This document shows, piece after piece, positions 45,999-54,150 of a stretch of DNA of 64,000 bases. The notes below the pieces were generated by a model. The model made no database searches and was not told where the DNA came from. It saw only the letters and a program-made list of their open reading frames with translations. Origin of the DNA: Streptomyces sp. NBC_01216. Lineage in GTDB: Bacteria; Actinomycetota; Actinomycetes; Streptomycetales; Streptomycetaceae. Position 1 is the stretch's first letter. Every line of letters starts with the position of its first letter. The position numbers and the translations under genes are program-made. Where the stretch lies: contig NZ_CP108677.1 in the NCBI RefSeq assembly GCF_035994945.1, forward strand, positions 3,658,001 through 3,722,000. The letters run 5' to 3'.

Positions 45999-46595
45999 TC
46001 ACGCGTCGGCTTCCGCCGTCCCCGGCCCGGCCGACGGCTCGCCGAGCCTCAGGTTCCAGCGGCCGGAACGGCCCGTGAGGTGCACGGCGGCCAGGGGACG
46101 GACGTCCAGCCGCCAGAACGTCCGGTCGTCCGTTCCGAGGGCGTGGACCACCGCCGCCCGGACGACGTCCGGCTCGGCCACGGCGAGCAGCCGGCCGGCC
46201 GGACGCGGCGTGTCCAGCCACCCGCCGACGCGCTCACGCAACGCCCGCAGCGACTCGCCGCCGTGTGGGGCGGCCCCCGGGTCCGACAGCCAGGCGGCGA
46301 CGGACTCCCCCTCCTCGTCCGCGACCTCCGCCAGGGACCGGCCCCGCCAGCGGCCCATCGCGCAGCCGGCCAACGCCGCCAGCGGCTCGGCGGTCTCCAG
46401 GCCGAGGGCCAGCGCCGTCTCCCGGCACCGCGCGGTGGGCGAGGAGAACACCGCCTCCTCCCGAACGCCCCAGGACCGCCGCACCGAGGAGGCGTGCGCC
46501 CGTCCCGCCTCCTCCAGAGGCCCGTCGTCGTCGAACCGGGCCTCGCGCAGCGCCGCGTTCACCGCGGGCGCGACCAGCGTGATGCGTACGGTCAT
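45999..46595 (-). CDS. histidine-phosphatase-fold protein, catalytic residues lost
   Basis: 198 residues from ATG 46593-46595. The order of motifs follows the phosphoglycerate-mutase/CobC superfamily: G-P-L-E-E-A-G-R-A, V-F-S-S-P-T-A-R-C-R-E-T-A, W-R-G-R-S-L-A-E-V. However, the R-H-G of the first strand is replaced (T-L-V-A-P-A-V-N) and the V-x-H-G near the end by V-A-E-P-D-V-V. So both catalytic histidines are missing and it is probably a pseudoenzyme. It is divergent from cbtBA and its riboswitch; orthologs beside cbt genes are common, so a cobalt or cobalamin link is plausible but inferred. Confidence 0.8.
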   Translation of the reverse strand: MTVRITLVAPAVNAALREARFDDDGPLEEAGRAHASSVRRSWGVREEAVFSSPTARCRETALALGLETAEPLAALAGCAMGRWRGRSLAEVADEEGESVAAWLSDPGAAPHGGESLRALRERVGGWLDTPRPAGRLLAVAEPDVVRAAVVHALGTDDRTFWRLDVRPLAAVHLTGRSGRWNLRLGEPSAGPGTAEADA

Positions 46596-46674
46596 GTGTG
46601 ACATCCCTCAAGCCTCCGCGCGCCCTTGGCCCCGGAGGTCCGGCGCGGTACGGTCTCCGCGACAATTCCACACT

Positions 46675-46788
46675 CGACGACGGCACGACGGAAGCCGGTG
46701 CAACTCCGGCACGGTCGCGCCACTGTGTGCCGCGCCCGACCCGAACACGGGTTGGGGAGCGGTGAGTCAGACCCGAAAGCCGTCGTCG
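46675..46788 (+). ncRNA. cobalamin riboswitch upstream of cbtB-cbtA
   Basis: P1 is a perfect 10-bp stem, CGACGACGGC (46675-46684) with GCCGTCGTCG (46779-46788). Inside are AAGCCGGTGCAACTCCGGCACGGTC-type sequence (in the motif's order), GCCACTGT, a stem-loop and GCGGTGAGTCAGACC. It precedes cbtB by about 40 bp. Confidence 0.92.
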
Positions 46789-46830
46789 CGCACCACCGTA
46801 TGGGACGCGAGTTCCCGAGGAGGTACCACC

Positions 46831-47061
46831 ATGGCCGAGGCCGTCGCCTCATCCGCCGTCTCTTCACTTCCCTCCGCCGCGCCGCCGGCCCCACTTCCGG
46901 TCCGCGCGGTGCTGCCCTGGGCGGTGTTCGCCGGAATCCTGATGCTGGTCGCGCTCTACTTCGTCGGCGCCGAGCAGGGCGCCACCTCCGTGTTCGCCGG
47001 CAGCGACTTGCACGAATGGGTGCACGACGGACGTCATCTGCTCGGCTTCCCCTGCCACTGA
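46831..47061 (+). CDS. cbtB: CbtB, small subunit of predicted cobalt transporter
   Basis: 76 residues from ATG 46831 behind GAGGAGG. One membrane helix (L-P-W-A-V-F-A-G-I-L-M-L-V-A-L-Y-F-V-G) is followed by a short tail with H-E-W-V-H-D-G-R-H, the His-rich metal motif of CbtB. Directly downstream of a cobalamin riboswitch and 14 bp before cbtA. Confidence 0.93.
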   Translation: MAEAVASSAVSSLPSAAPPAPLPVRAVLPWAVFAGILMLVALYFVGAEQGATSVFAGSDLHEWVHDGRHLLGFPCH

Positions 47062-47075
47062 GGGGCGTCGGGTCC

Positions 47076-47903
47076 ATGCGTACCACTACTGGCTCGACCG
47101 TGGGCAGACTGCTGTTCCGCGGCATGCTGGCCGGCCTGATCGCCGGCCTGTTCGCCTTCGCCGTCGCCTATGTCGCGGGTGAACCGTCCGTCAACGCCTC
47201 GATCGCGGTCGAGGAGGCCGCCGCCGGGGCGGACCACGCGGACCACGGCGCCGAGGCCGGCGCCGTGTCCGGGCACGCGGCCGAACACGCGGCCGAGGAA
47301 GAGGAGGAACTGGTCAGCCGTGGCGTCCAGTCCACGGCCGGGCTCGCCACGGGAGTACTCGTCTACGGGGTCGCCCTCGGCGGCATCGCGTCCCTCGCGT
47401 TCTGCTTCGTCCTCGGACGGGTGGGGCGTTTCACCCCGAAGGCGACCGCGGCGATCGTCTCCGCCGCCGCCTTCACGACGGTCTACCTGGTGCCGTTCCT
47501 GAAGTATCCGGCGACCCCGCCGGCGGTCGGCAACCCGGACACCATCGGCAAGCGCACCACGCTGTTCTTCCTGATGATCCTGCTGAGCGTGCTGCTCGGC
47601 GTCGCCGCGGTCGTGGCGGGCCGCCGGCTCGCCCCGCGGCTCGGCAACTGGAACGCGACCCTGGTCGCCGGAGCGGGCTTCGTCGCCGCGGTCGTGATCG
47701 CCTGCGCGGTCCTGCCGGGGAACGAGGACGCCGTGCAGGCGGGCTTCCCGGGCGCGGTGCTCTGGGAGTTCAGGATGGCGACCCTGGGCATCCAGGCGGC
47801 ACTGTGGGCGGCCTTCGCGGTCGTCTTCGGCCTCCTGGCGCAGCGGCTCCTGTCCCCGGCGGTCGCCCCGGCCCCCACGGCGGGAACGGCCCCCGCCCTC
47901 TGA
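47076..47903 (+). CDS. cbtA: CbtA, predicted cobalt transporter membrane subunit
   Basis: 275 residues, about five or six membrane helices. A His-rich loop after the first helix (D-H-A-D-H-G-A-E-A then S-G-H-A-A-E-H-A) likely binds cobalt. L-K-Y-P-A-T-P-P-A-V-G-N is a family motif. Cobalt uptake by CbtAB is predicted from riboswitch and cob-gene association. Its expression should drop when B12 is high. Confidence 0.92.
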   Translation: MRTTTGSTVGRLLFRGMLAGLIAGLFAFAVAYVAGEPSVNASIAVEEAAAGADHADHGAEAGAVSGHAAEHAAEEEEELVSRGVQSTAGLATGVLVYGVALGGIASLAFCFVLGRVGRFTPKATAAIVSAAAFTTVYLVPFLKYPATPPAVGNPDTIGKRTTLFFLMILLSVLLGVAAVVAGRRLAPRLGNWNATLVAGAGFVAAVVIACAVLPGNEDAVQAGFPGAVLWEFRMATLGIQAALWAAFAVVFGLLAQRLLSPAVAPAPTAGTAPAL

Positions 47904-47986
47904 AACCCGGCGACGGCCCCGTCCCTCCTTGCGGCGGGACGGGCACGGGCACCTCAACCAAAGGCCGCCGCCGGACGCTCATTCTC

Positions 47987-48022
47987 AGAGCCTGTCGGTC
48001 GGAGGCCATCCGACAGGATCTC
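47987..48022. repeat. dispersed palindromic repeat, copy 5
   Basis: AGAGCCTGTCGG - TCGGAGGCCAT - CCGACAGGATCT, overlapping the stop of the PP2C gene. Confidence 0.65.
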
Positions 48023-48758
48023 AGGCGCCGATCCGGATCAGCGCGAGCGTGATGTTGTCGGGACCGCCGGCCTCGATGGCTGCCTTCCACAGTTCGAAGG
48101 CCGCACGGCTGTCGTCGTGGCTCCGCAGCAGCCGGTCGAGCACCTCGTCGGGGACCGGGTCGGTCAGTCCGTCGCTGCACACCAGGAAGCGGTCCCCGAC
48201 GGTCGAGGGATGTCTCCGCACGTGCGGATCGACGGCGCTGAAGACCCGGCCGCCGCCGAGGGTCTGGGTGACCAGCGACGTGGTGTGCCCCGGTTCGGAC
48301 GGCGGGCTGTCGTCCACGCTGAGCCGGCGCAGCGGGCCGGCGCCGGCCGCGTAGACCCGGCTGTCGCCGACGTTGAAGACCAGCAGCGCGTCCGGCAGCA
48401 CGACGGCGCCCGCGACCGTGGTCCCCATGGTGGCCCGCCCGGGTTCCCCGCTCGCCGCCTCGTACACCGCCCGGTTGCAGTCGTTCATGGCGTGCCGGAC
48501 GCCCTCGGCGCTGACCGGCCACGCGGCCGGCCCGGCCAGCCGGCGCACGACCAGGCCACTGGCCACCTCGCCGGCCGGATGCCCGCCCAGCCCGTCGGCG
48601 ACGGCGACCACGAGGGGCGTGCCGAGCGGGAAGAGGAAGGTCTGCGGATTCTCGGTCACCGTGCCGCACAGGGTCCATGGTCCGACGACGAGGCTGTCCT
48701 CGTTGTGCTCCCGGACCAGCCCGGCATGGCTCAGCGCGGTGACGGCCGTGTACGGCAC
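48021..48758 (-). CDS. PP2C-family Ser/Thr protein phosphatase
   Basis: 245 residues from GTG 48756-48758. Metal-binding motifs are complete: R-E-H-N-E-D-S, A-D-G-L-G-G-H, C-S-D-G-L-T-D and G-P-D-N-I-T-L. Soluble, with no membrane anchor or extra domain, like PstP-type free phosphatases. No kinase gene is next to it. Its substrate cannot be told. Confidence 0.92.
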   Translation of the reverse strand: MPYTAVTALSHAGLVREHNEDSLVVGPWTLCGTVTENPQTFLFPLGTPLVVAVADGLGGHPAGEVASGLVVRRLAGPAAWPVSAEGVRHAMNDCNRAVYEAASGEPGRATMGTTVAGAVVLPDALLVFNVGDSRVYAAGAGPLRRLSVDDSPPSEPGHTTSLVTQTLGGGRVFSAVDPHVRRHPSTVGDRFLVCSDGLTDPVPDEVLDRLLRSHDDSRAAFELWKAAIEAGGPDNITLALIRIGA

Positions 48759-48905
48759 CTCGATGCCCCGCTCTCCGTCGTGGCGGACGGTTTCCTCACC
48801 CCCATTGTCCCGCCGGCATGCGTCCCGCGGCCCGCCGGAGCACGCTGGTCCCGGAGCCGCCCGTCCCTCCGACCGGCGACCCGGACCACGAAAGGACGTC
48901 CGCGG

Positions 48906-49205
48906 ATGTTCGCGAGGCTGAGCACCTACCAGGGATCACCGGTACCCGCGACGGGGGACCTGGCCGCCAACGCGGTGACCGTCGTCAGCCAGGTCAAGCA
49001 CCTGCCCGGTTTCCTCGGGGTCTACTACCTGGTCGACCGGGCCTCGGGAAAGGCGAGGACGCTGACCCTGTGGGCGAACGAGGACGCGATGCGGGAGAGC
49101 GAGGAGGTGACCTCCCACATCCGCGAGGAGGTGGCCGCCCGAGAGGGCCAGCGGGTCCTGTCGGTCGAACGCTTCGAGGTCGGCTTCAGCCATCTGAAGC
49201 CCTGA
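48906..49205 (+). CDS. ABM-like dimeric alpha-beta barrel protein
   Basis: 99 residues from ATG 48906 behind GAAAGGACG. The pattern F-A-R-L-S-T-Y-Q-G...P-G-F-L-G-V-Y-Y-L-V-D and L-T-L-W-A-N-E-D-A-M-R-E-S fits the antibiotic-biosynthesis-monooxygenase (ABM) fold, also used by heme-degrading and stress proteins. A catalytic role is not shown. The 280 bp that follow (49206-49485) contain nothing I recognise. Confidence 0.75.
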   Translation: MFARLSTYQGSPVPATGDLAANAVTVVSQVKHLPGFLGVYYLVDRASGKARTLTLWANEDAMRESEEVTSHIREEVAAREGQRVLSVERFEVGFSHLKP

Positions 49206-49485
49206 CCTGCCCGCGCTACGGCCCCGCGCCGGAACGGCGGGCGAAGCGGTCCCGGACGGGGTGCCGCCGCACCGGGAGGCGCCGGAGCGCGCCGCGCTTC
49301 CCCGTCCGCCGAAGAGCCGCCCCGTCATCCGCGGCGGGCACACGGGGACGCTATGGCACCCCGCCGCGTCGTCGCATCGCCCGCATGCCGCTCCGGGGGA
49401 GGGCGGCCCTCCGCCGTGTGACGCGCCGCCCGACGCCCCGCGCTGATCCACCGGGGACGAGGGGACAGCCCATAGCCTCGGCGGC

Positions 49486-50364
49486 ATGCTGCGTATCGCC
49501 GACTCCCGGACCGGCCGCCTCGTCGAGATCCCCGCCGCGCCCCACCGCCACCTGCTGCGCGTCTGCGTCCGCCTCGACCCGGCCGGAGAGGCCGGCACCG
49601 CGCCCCAGACGATGGACCCGCGGGGGCCGCTGGTCGGCGATCTCCTGGCGCGCGTCGCGGAGCTCCAGGGACTGCAGTCCCACACGGTGCTCGTCGTACC
49701 GGACCCGGCGCCCTCCTCGCCGTCCTCGCGGGGGTCCGCGCGGGGGTCCGCGCGGGAGTCCGCGCGGGAGCGGAACACGGCGGCGCTCGGCCGGGCGCTG
49801 TCCGCCCTCGGCATCCATCCGCCCGCCGTGACCGGCGCTCCCCCGGCGACCGACGCCCTGTGCGCCGCCGCCGACGTCCACGTCCACGCGGACAACGGCG
49901 CCCTCGCGGGCGCCCTGCCGGAGCCCCCAGGCGCCGCGTTGATCGAGGTGAGCGAGGGCGGCGCCCTACCACTTCGGCTCCTGGACGCCGCCCCATCGGA
50001 CGGCCTCCTCCCAGGCTCCGGCCCGCCGCACGATCCGCTCGCCGTACGGCTGTGGCTGCTCCGCCGGCCGTACGCCGCCCCGGCCGCCCCGGACGACGCC
50101 GGCCTCGACGATGCCCGGCGGACCCTCGCGCGCTGGCGCCGGCAGGTGGCCGCCTGGGCGCGCGAGCCGTCCCGTCCGGTGCCCGCGGAGGTGCTGAGGG
50201 AGGCGCAGAACGCGCTGTCCGAGGACCTCGACGTGCCCGCCGTGCTCGGCCTGCTGGAAGGTCTCGCGGACCGCGGCGACGTACCCGCCGGTGCCAGGTT
50301 CGAGACCTTCGCCCTTCTCGACCGGGTGCTCGGACTGGACCTGGCGCGCGAGGTCGGAGGCTGA
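49486..50364 (+). CDS. degenerate cysteinyl-tRNA-synthetase-like protein
   Basis: 292 residues from ATG 49486. The start (M-L-R-I-A-D-S-R-T-G-R) matches the first strand of CysRS/MshC. The end (D-P-L-A-V-R-L-W-L-L, then A-L-S-E-D-L-D-V-P-A-V-L, then F-E-T-F-A-L-L-D-R-V-L-G-L-D-L-A) matches the CysRS core end and helical domain. But the HIGH and KMSKS motifs and zinc cysteines are absent, and the catalytic core is shrunk. A short G-S-A-R repeat lies near residue 85. It is unlikely to charge tRNA; a regulatory or abandoned role is possible. Confidence 0.7.
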   Translation: MLRIADSRTGRLVEIPAAPHRHLLRVCVRLDPAGEAGTAPQTMDPRGPLVGDLLARVAELQGLQSHTVLVVPDPAPSSPSSRGSARGSARESARERNTAALGRALSALGIHPPAVTGAPPATDALCAAADVHVHADNGALAGALPEPPGAALIEVSEGGALPLRLLDAAPSDGLLPGSGPPHDPLAVRLWLLRRPYAAPAAPDDAGLDDARRTLARWRRQVAAWAREPSRPVPAEVLREAQNALSEDLDVPAVLGLLEGLADRGDVPAGARFETFALLDRVLGLDLAREVGG

Positions 50365-50405
50365 GCGCCTGTCGGGTGACCTCTGGCCGGGCGGTCACGC
50401 CCTGG
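50363..50405. repeat. dispersed palindromic repeat, copy 6 (left arm)
   Basis: GCGCCTGTCGGGTGACCTCTGGCCGGGCGGTCACGCCCTGG matches the left ~40 bp of the long copy at 57470 and then stops. Confidence 0.65.
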
Positions 50406-50495
50406 CCCCGCCCCGCCGCCCGTCGCGCGCTCCCGGTTGAGGCCCCGGGCCATCGGCGTAGCGTAGGAGAGGAGCTCGTAGGAGGAGCGGTGGCC

Positions 50496-51866
50496 ATGGG
50501 CAGGCTCTCGACCGACCAGCTACGCGAACGGGTACGCGGAATCGTCGTCACCCCGGGGGACGACGGCTACGAGGAGGCGCGCAAGGTCCACAACGCCATG
50601 ATCGACAGAACGCCGGGTGTGATCGTGACCTGCGCCAACGCGGGCGACGTCATGGCCGCGGTGGACTACGCGCGGGAGAACGAGCTGGACTTGGCGGTGC
50701 GCGGCGGCGGCCACAGCGTGCCGGGCTTCGGCACCTGCGACGACGGCGTGGTCGCCGACCTGTCGGGGATGCGCGGTGTCCGCGTCGATCCCGTGAGGCG
50801 GACGGCCCGCGCGGAGGGCGGGGCGACCTGGGGCGACCTCAACGCGGCGACCCACGCCTTCGGTCTGGCCACGACCGGCGGGATCATCTCCACCACCGGC
50901 ATCGGCGGACTCACCCTCGGCGGCGGCATCGGCTACCTCGCCCGCGGGCTCGGCCTCAGCTGCGACAACCTGATCTCGGCGGACGTGGTGACCGCGGACG
51001 GCCGCATGGTCGTCGCCGACGAGAAGCAACACCAGGACCTGTTCTGGGCGCTGCGCGGCGGAGGCGGCAACTTCGGCGCGGTGACGTCGTTCGAGTACCG
51101 TCTGGCCCCCGTGAAGGATGTCTACGGCGGGCCGATGTTCTTCGAACTCGAGAGCGCCGGCACCGTGCTGCGTGCCTTCCAGGAGCTGATCAGGGACGCG
51201 CCGGAGGAGATGGGCGGCTTCCCCGCCTTCCAGATCGCCCCGCCCCTCCCGTTCGTCCCGGAGGACCGGCACGGCGACACCATGGCCCTGATCGTGGCGT
51301 GCTGGTCCGGCCCGCTGGAGGAGGGGCCGAGCGCCGTCAAGCCGTTCCGCGACATCGCGCCGGTCGTCGCCGAGCACGTCGGCCCGATGCCCTACCCCGC
51401 GCTCAACAGCGCCTTCGACGCTCTCGTACCGCCCGGTCTCCAGCACTACTGGAAGGCCAACTTCGTGACCGAGCTGACCGAGGACGCGATACAGGCGCAT
51501 CTGCGGCACGGGCCGGACATCCCCACCGTGAACTCGGCGCTGCACATCTACCCCGTCAGCGGCGCCTGCCACCGGGTCCCCGCGGACGCGACGGCCTTCG
51601 CCTACCGCGACGCCTCGTTCGCCACCGTCATCGCCGGCATGTGGCCCGACCCCGCGGACAACGAGGCCAACACGGCCTGGGTGCGCGACTACTACGAGGC
51701 CACCGCGCCGCATTCCGAGGAAGGCGGCTACATCAACTTCATGGCCGGCGACGACCAGAGCCGGATCAAGGCCAACTACCGTTCCCACTACGACCGTCTG
51801 GTCGAGGTCAAGCGGGCCTACGACCCGGGGAACCTGTTCCACCTGAACCAGAACATCAAGCCGTGA
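50496..51866 (+). CDS. FAD-binding oxidoreductase, BBE family
   Basis: 456 residues from ATG 50496 behind GGAGGAGC. FAD_binding_4 domain (about 40-175) has the R-G-G-G-H-S-V-P-G motif with the His that can bind FAD covalently. G-L-T-L-G-G-G-I-G-Y-L follows, and the C-terminal Y-D-P-x-N-L-F-H-L-N-Q-N-I marks the berberine-bridge-like (BBE) tail. It oxidises alcohols or cyclises substrates; the substrate is unknown. It probably forms an operon with the alpha/beta hydrolase 140 bp on. Confidence 0.92.
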   Translation: MGRLSTDQLRERVRGIVVTPGDDGYEEARKVHNAMIDRTPGVIVTCANAGDVMAAVDYARENELDLAVRGGGHSVPGFGTCDDGVVADLSGMRGVRVDPVRRTARAEGGATWGDLNAATHAFGLATTGGIISTTGIGGLTLGGGIGYLARGLGLSCDNLISADVVTADGRMVVADEKQHQDLFWALRGGGGNFGAVTSFEYRLAPVKDVYGGPMFFELESAGTVLRAFQELIRDAPEEMGGFPAFQIAPPLPFVPEDRHGDTMALIVACWSGPLEEGPSAVKPFRDIAPVVAEHVGPMPYPALNSAFDALVPPGLQHYWKANFVTELTEDAIQAHLRHGPDIPTVNSALHIYPVSGACHRVPADATAFAYRDASFATVIAGMWPDPADNEANTAWVRDYYEATAPHSEEGGYINFMAGDDQSRIKANYRSHYDRLVEVKRAYDPGNLFHLNQNIKP

Positions 51867-52007
51867 GCCCCCGCGCGGGCCACCGCCGCCCGTCCCACGC
51901 CACAGGAGGGCGCCCGGGTGGCGGCGCGGCCCGGACCGGGACCGCGGCGCGCGCCGTCCGCCGGGCGCACCGCGGCTCCGGTCCGGGTACGAGCTGAGGA
52001 GGGCGTC

Positions 52008-52829
52008 ATGTCCACCCTGGCCCTGCATCGCGCGGTCCTGCGCGACGGGACGGCCCTGCCCTACGCCGAGGCGGGATACCCCGGGGGCACGCCGGTCGTC
52101 ATGCTGCACGGCTACACCGACTCCTGGTGGACGTTCGAGCCGGTGCTGCGGCGGCTGCCCACCTCGCTGCACGGGTACGCGCCCACCCAGCGGGGGCACG
52201 GGGACGCCGACAAACCCCCGGAGGGCTATCTGCCCGAGGACTTCGCCGCCGACGCCGTCGCCTTCATGGACAGCGTGGGCATCGACCGTGCCGTGCTCGT
52301 CGGGGGCTCCAGCGGCGGTGTGCAGGCCCGCATCGTCGCGGGCCGCTATCCCGACCGGGTGGCGGGGCTCGTCCTCCTCGGCGTGCCGGCCACCCTCGCG
52401 GACAAGCCGGCGGCCACCGGCCTGTGGGAGAGGGTGCGGCGGTGCGAGGACCCGTTGGACCGGTCCTTCGCCGAGGAGTTCGCCTCCGGGATGACCGAGG
52501 CACCGGTGGGACGCGGCTTTCTGGAGACCGTCGTCGAGGAGAGCCTGAAGGCACCGGCGCGGGTGTGGCGCGAGACGCTGCGCGGTCTGATGGAGACCGA
52601 TCTGCGGGCGACGCTGGCCGGGATACTGGTCCCCACCCTGGTCGTGTGGGGGGACAAGGACCCCCTGTTGACCCGTGAGGACCAGCAGACGATCCTCGAC
52701 TCGGTCCCCGGCTCCCGGCTGATCGTCTACGAGGGGACCGGTCACGCCGTGTACTGGGAGAGCCCGGAACGGGTGGTGCGGGACATCGCCGCCTTCGCCC
52801 ACCAGGTCTTCCCGCCCCGGAGCGGGTGA
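52008..52829 (+). CDS. alpha/beta hydrolase
   Basis: 273 residues from ATG 52008 after GAGGAGG. It has the oxyanion H-G-Y-T-D-S-W-W, the nucleophile motif V-G-G-S-S-G-G, W-G-D-K-D-P acid region and the catalytic H in G-T-G-H-A-V-Y-W. Haloperoxidase/lactonase-like fold. It follows the BBE oxidase on the same strand and may act on its product. Confidence 0.9.
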   Translation: MSTLALHRAVLRDGTALPYAEAGYPGGTPVVMLHGYTDSWWTFEPVLRRLPTSLHGYAPTQRGHGDADKPPEGYLPEDFAADAVAFMDSVGIDRAVLVGGSSGGVQARIVAGRYPDRVAGLVLLGVPATLADKPAATGLWERVRRCEDPLDRSFAEEFASGMTEAPVGRGFLETVVEESLKAPARVWRETLRGLMETDLRATLAGILVPTLVVWGDKDPLLTREDQQTILDSVPGSRLIVYEGTGHAVYWESPERVVRDIAAFAHQVFPPRSG

Positions 52830-52925
52830 ACGGCCGTCGGTCCGCGCGCGGGTGTGCGGGTGCCGGGGCCTCCCGCGGGAGGCCCCGGCGACAGCTCGCC
52901 CGCCGGGCACCCAGCCGCCGGGCGC

Positions 52926-53693
52926 TCAGCCGTCCCGGAGCATCCGCGCGACGGCGCCGGGGGCGATCCGGTGAAGCACCGTCAGAACCCTTGTCCTGCC
53001 GACGCGGACGACGGGACGGCCGCGGTCGAGACCGCGCAGCAGCGCCGCGGCGGCCTGGTCCGGCCCGATCTTCCCGCTGCCCCGGCCCGCGGTCATGGCG
53101 GTGTCGACCAGCGGCAGCATGGCCTCCACGACGCGGATACGCCGTTCCTCGCCGGCGAGCTGGTATCGCAGCGCGGTGGTGTAGTTCCGCAGTGCGGCCT
53201 TGGTGGCGCAGTAGACGGGCGCGGAGCGTTTCGGGCTGAGCGCCAGGGCCGAGGTGACGTTGACCAGGGCGCTCCCGGGCAGCATCAACGGCAGGGCCAG
53301 CGTGGTGAGTTTGACCGGGCCGGTGAGGTTCGTGCCGATCTCGGTGTCGGTGCGGCGCAGGACCTCGAGCGGATCGTCCTCGGTCAGCCGGAGGCCGAAC
53401 TGGACGGCCGCGTTGTTGACCAGCAGCCGGAGGCCGCCCCGCTCGCGCAGCAGGTCCACGAGGTCCACGAGGTCGCTCTCCACGGCGAGGTCGCGGCGTA
53501 CCGCCTCGATGCCCGGGAGCGCCCCGGCCGCGGCCACGCGGGCAGGGTCGCGGCCGCAGACCACCACCCGCTCACCCCGTTTTGCGAGTCGGCGGGCCAG
53601 TGACAGGCCCACGCCCGCGGTGCCCCCCGTGACCAGGGCGACCCCTGGTCGCGCTGCGGTGTCGTCGCCGTTCTGCGGCGCGGTGGTCGGCAT
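52926..53693 (-). CDS. short-chain dehydrogenase/reductase
   Basis: 255 residues from ATG 53691-53693. The Rossmann motif T-G-G-T-A-G-V-G, N-N-A-A and Y-x3-K (Y-C-A-T-K) are present. The C-terminal part resembles DltE-like SDRs. It is divergent from the darcynin-TetR pair across a palindromic operator, so it is probably the regulator's target. Confidence 0.9.
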   Translation of the reverse strand: MPTTAPQNGDDTAARPGVALVTGGTAGVGLSLARRLAKRGERVVVCGRDPARVAAAGALPGIEAVRRDLAVESDLVDLVDLLRERGGLRLLVNNAAVQFGLRLTEDDPLEVLRRTDTEIGTNLTGPVKLTTLALPLMLPGSALVNVTSALALSPKRSAPVYCATKAALRNYTTALRYQLAGEERRIRVVEAMLPLVDTAMTAGRGSGKIGPDQAAAALLRGLDRGRPVVRVGRTRVLTVLHRIAPGAVARMLRDG

Positions 53694-53728
53694 GGCTGCT
53701 CCTTGGTCACGAGGACGGCGAAGGCTCA

Positions 53729-53757
53729 TTACATTACAGCGCTGTACTGTAATGTAA
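53729..53757. promoter_or_regulatory. perfect palindromic operator, SDR / darcynin-TetR intergenic
   Basis: TTACATTACAG (53729-53739) and CTGTAATGTAA (53747-53757) are exact inverted repeats 7 bp apart. An inner TACAGCGCTGTA palindrome overlaps the centre. It lies between the divergent start sites, with AT content far above the surroundings, as expected of a TetR operator and core promoter. Confidence 0.85.
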
Positions 53758-53802
53758 ATGGGGATGGCGCCGGACGGCGCACGTGCGGAGGGAGTACGGA
53801 CC

Positions 53803-54150
53803 GTGAGGTACGTGGTGATCAACATGCTGCAGTTCCAGCCCGCCTGGCTGCGGCTCGAACGGGGCGAGCGCGCCCACGTGTGGGAGACCGTCAAGACGCT
53901 GGCCGGCCGGGCGCGGGGAGTACGCCTGCGATGGTTCGACGCCGAGGCGTTCTCCGCCGAGTACAGCGACGTCCTGTTCGTGGAGACCGACGACCTCGCC
54001 GCCTACTACATGTTCTGGGAGGCGGTCCGCGACACCGAGCTGTTCACAGTGCCGTACGTCGAGGTGAAGCAGGTCGTGACGGCGGTCGAGGAGGGCTTCG
54101 CCGCCTACGACGCGTCCCTCGCCGCCTCCGGGGAGCCGACCGGTGACTGA
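53803..54150 (+). CDS. darcynin-family protein
   Basis: 115 residues from GTG 53803 behind GGAGGGAG (an ATG at 53758, inside the operator, is in frame but has no ribosome site). V-R-Y-V-V-I-N-M-L-Q-F-Q-P-A-W-L then W-F-D-A-E-A-F-S-A and Y-Y-M-F-W-E-A-V-R-D mark the darcynin family, a ferredoxin-like fold of unknown function. It overlaps the TetR gene by 8 bp and so is co-translated with it. Confidence 0.82.
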   Translation: MRYVVINMLQFQPAWLRLERGERAHVWETVKTLAGRARGVRLRWFDAEAFSAEYSDVLFVETDDLAAYYMFWEAVRDTELFTVPYVEVKQVVTAVEEGFAAYDASLAASGEPTGD

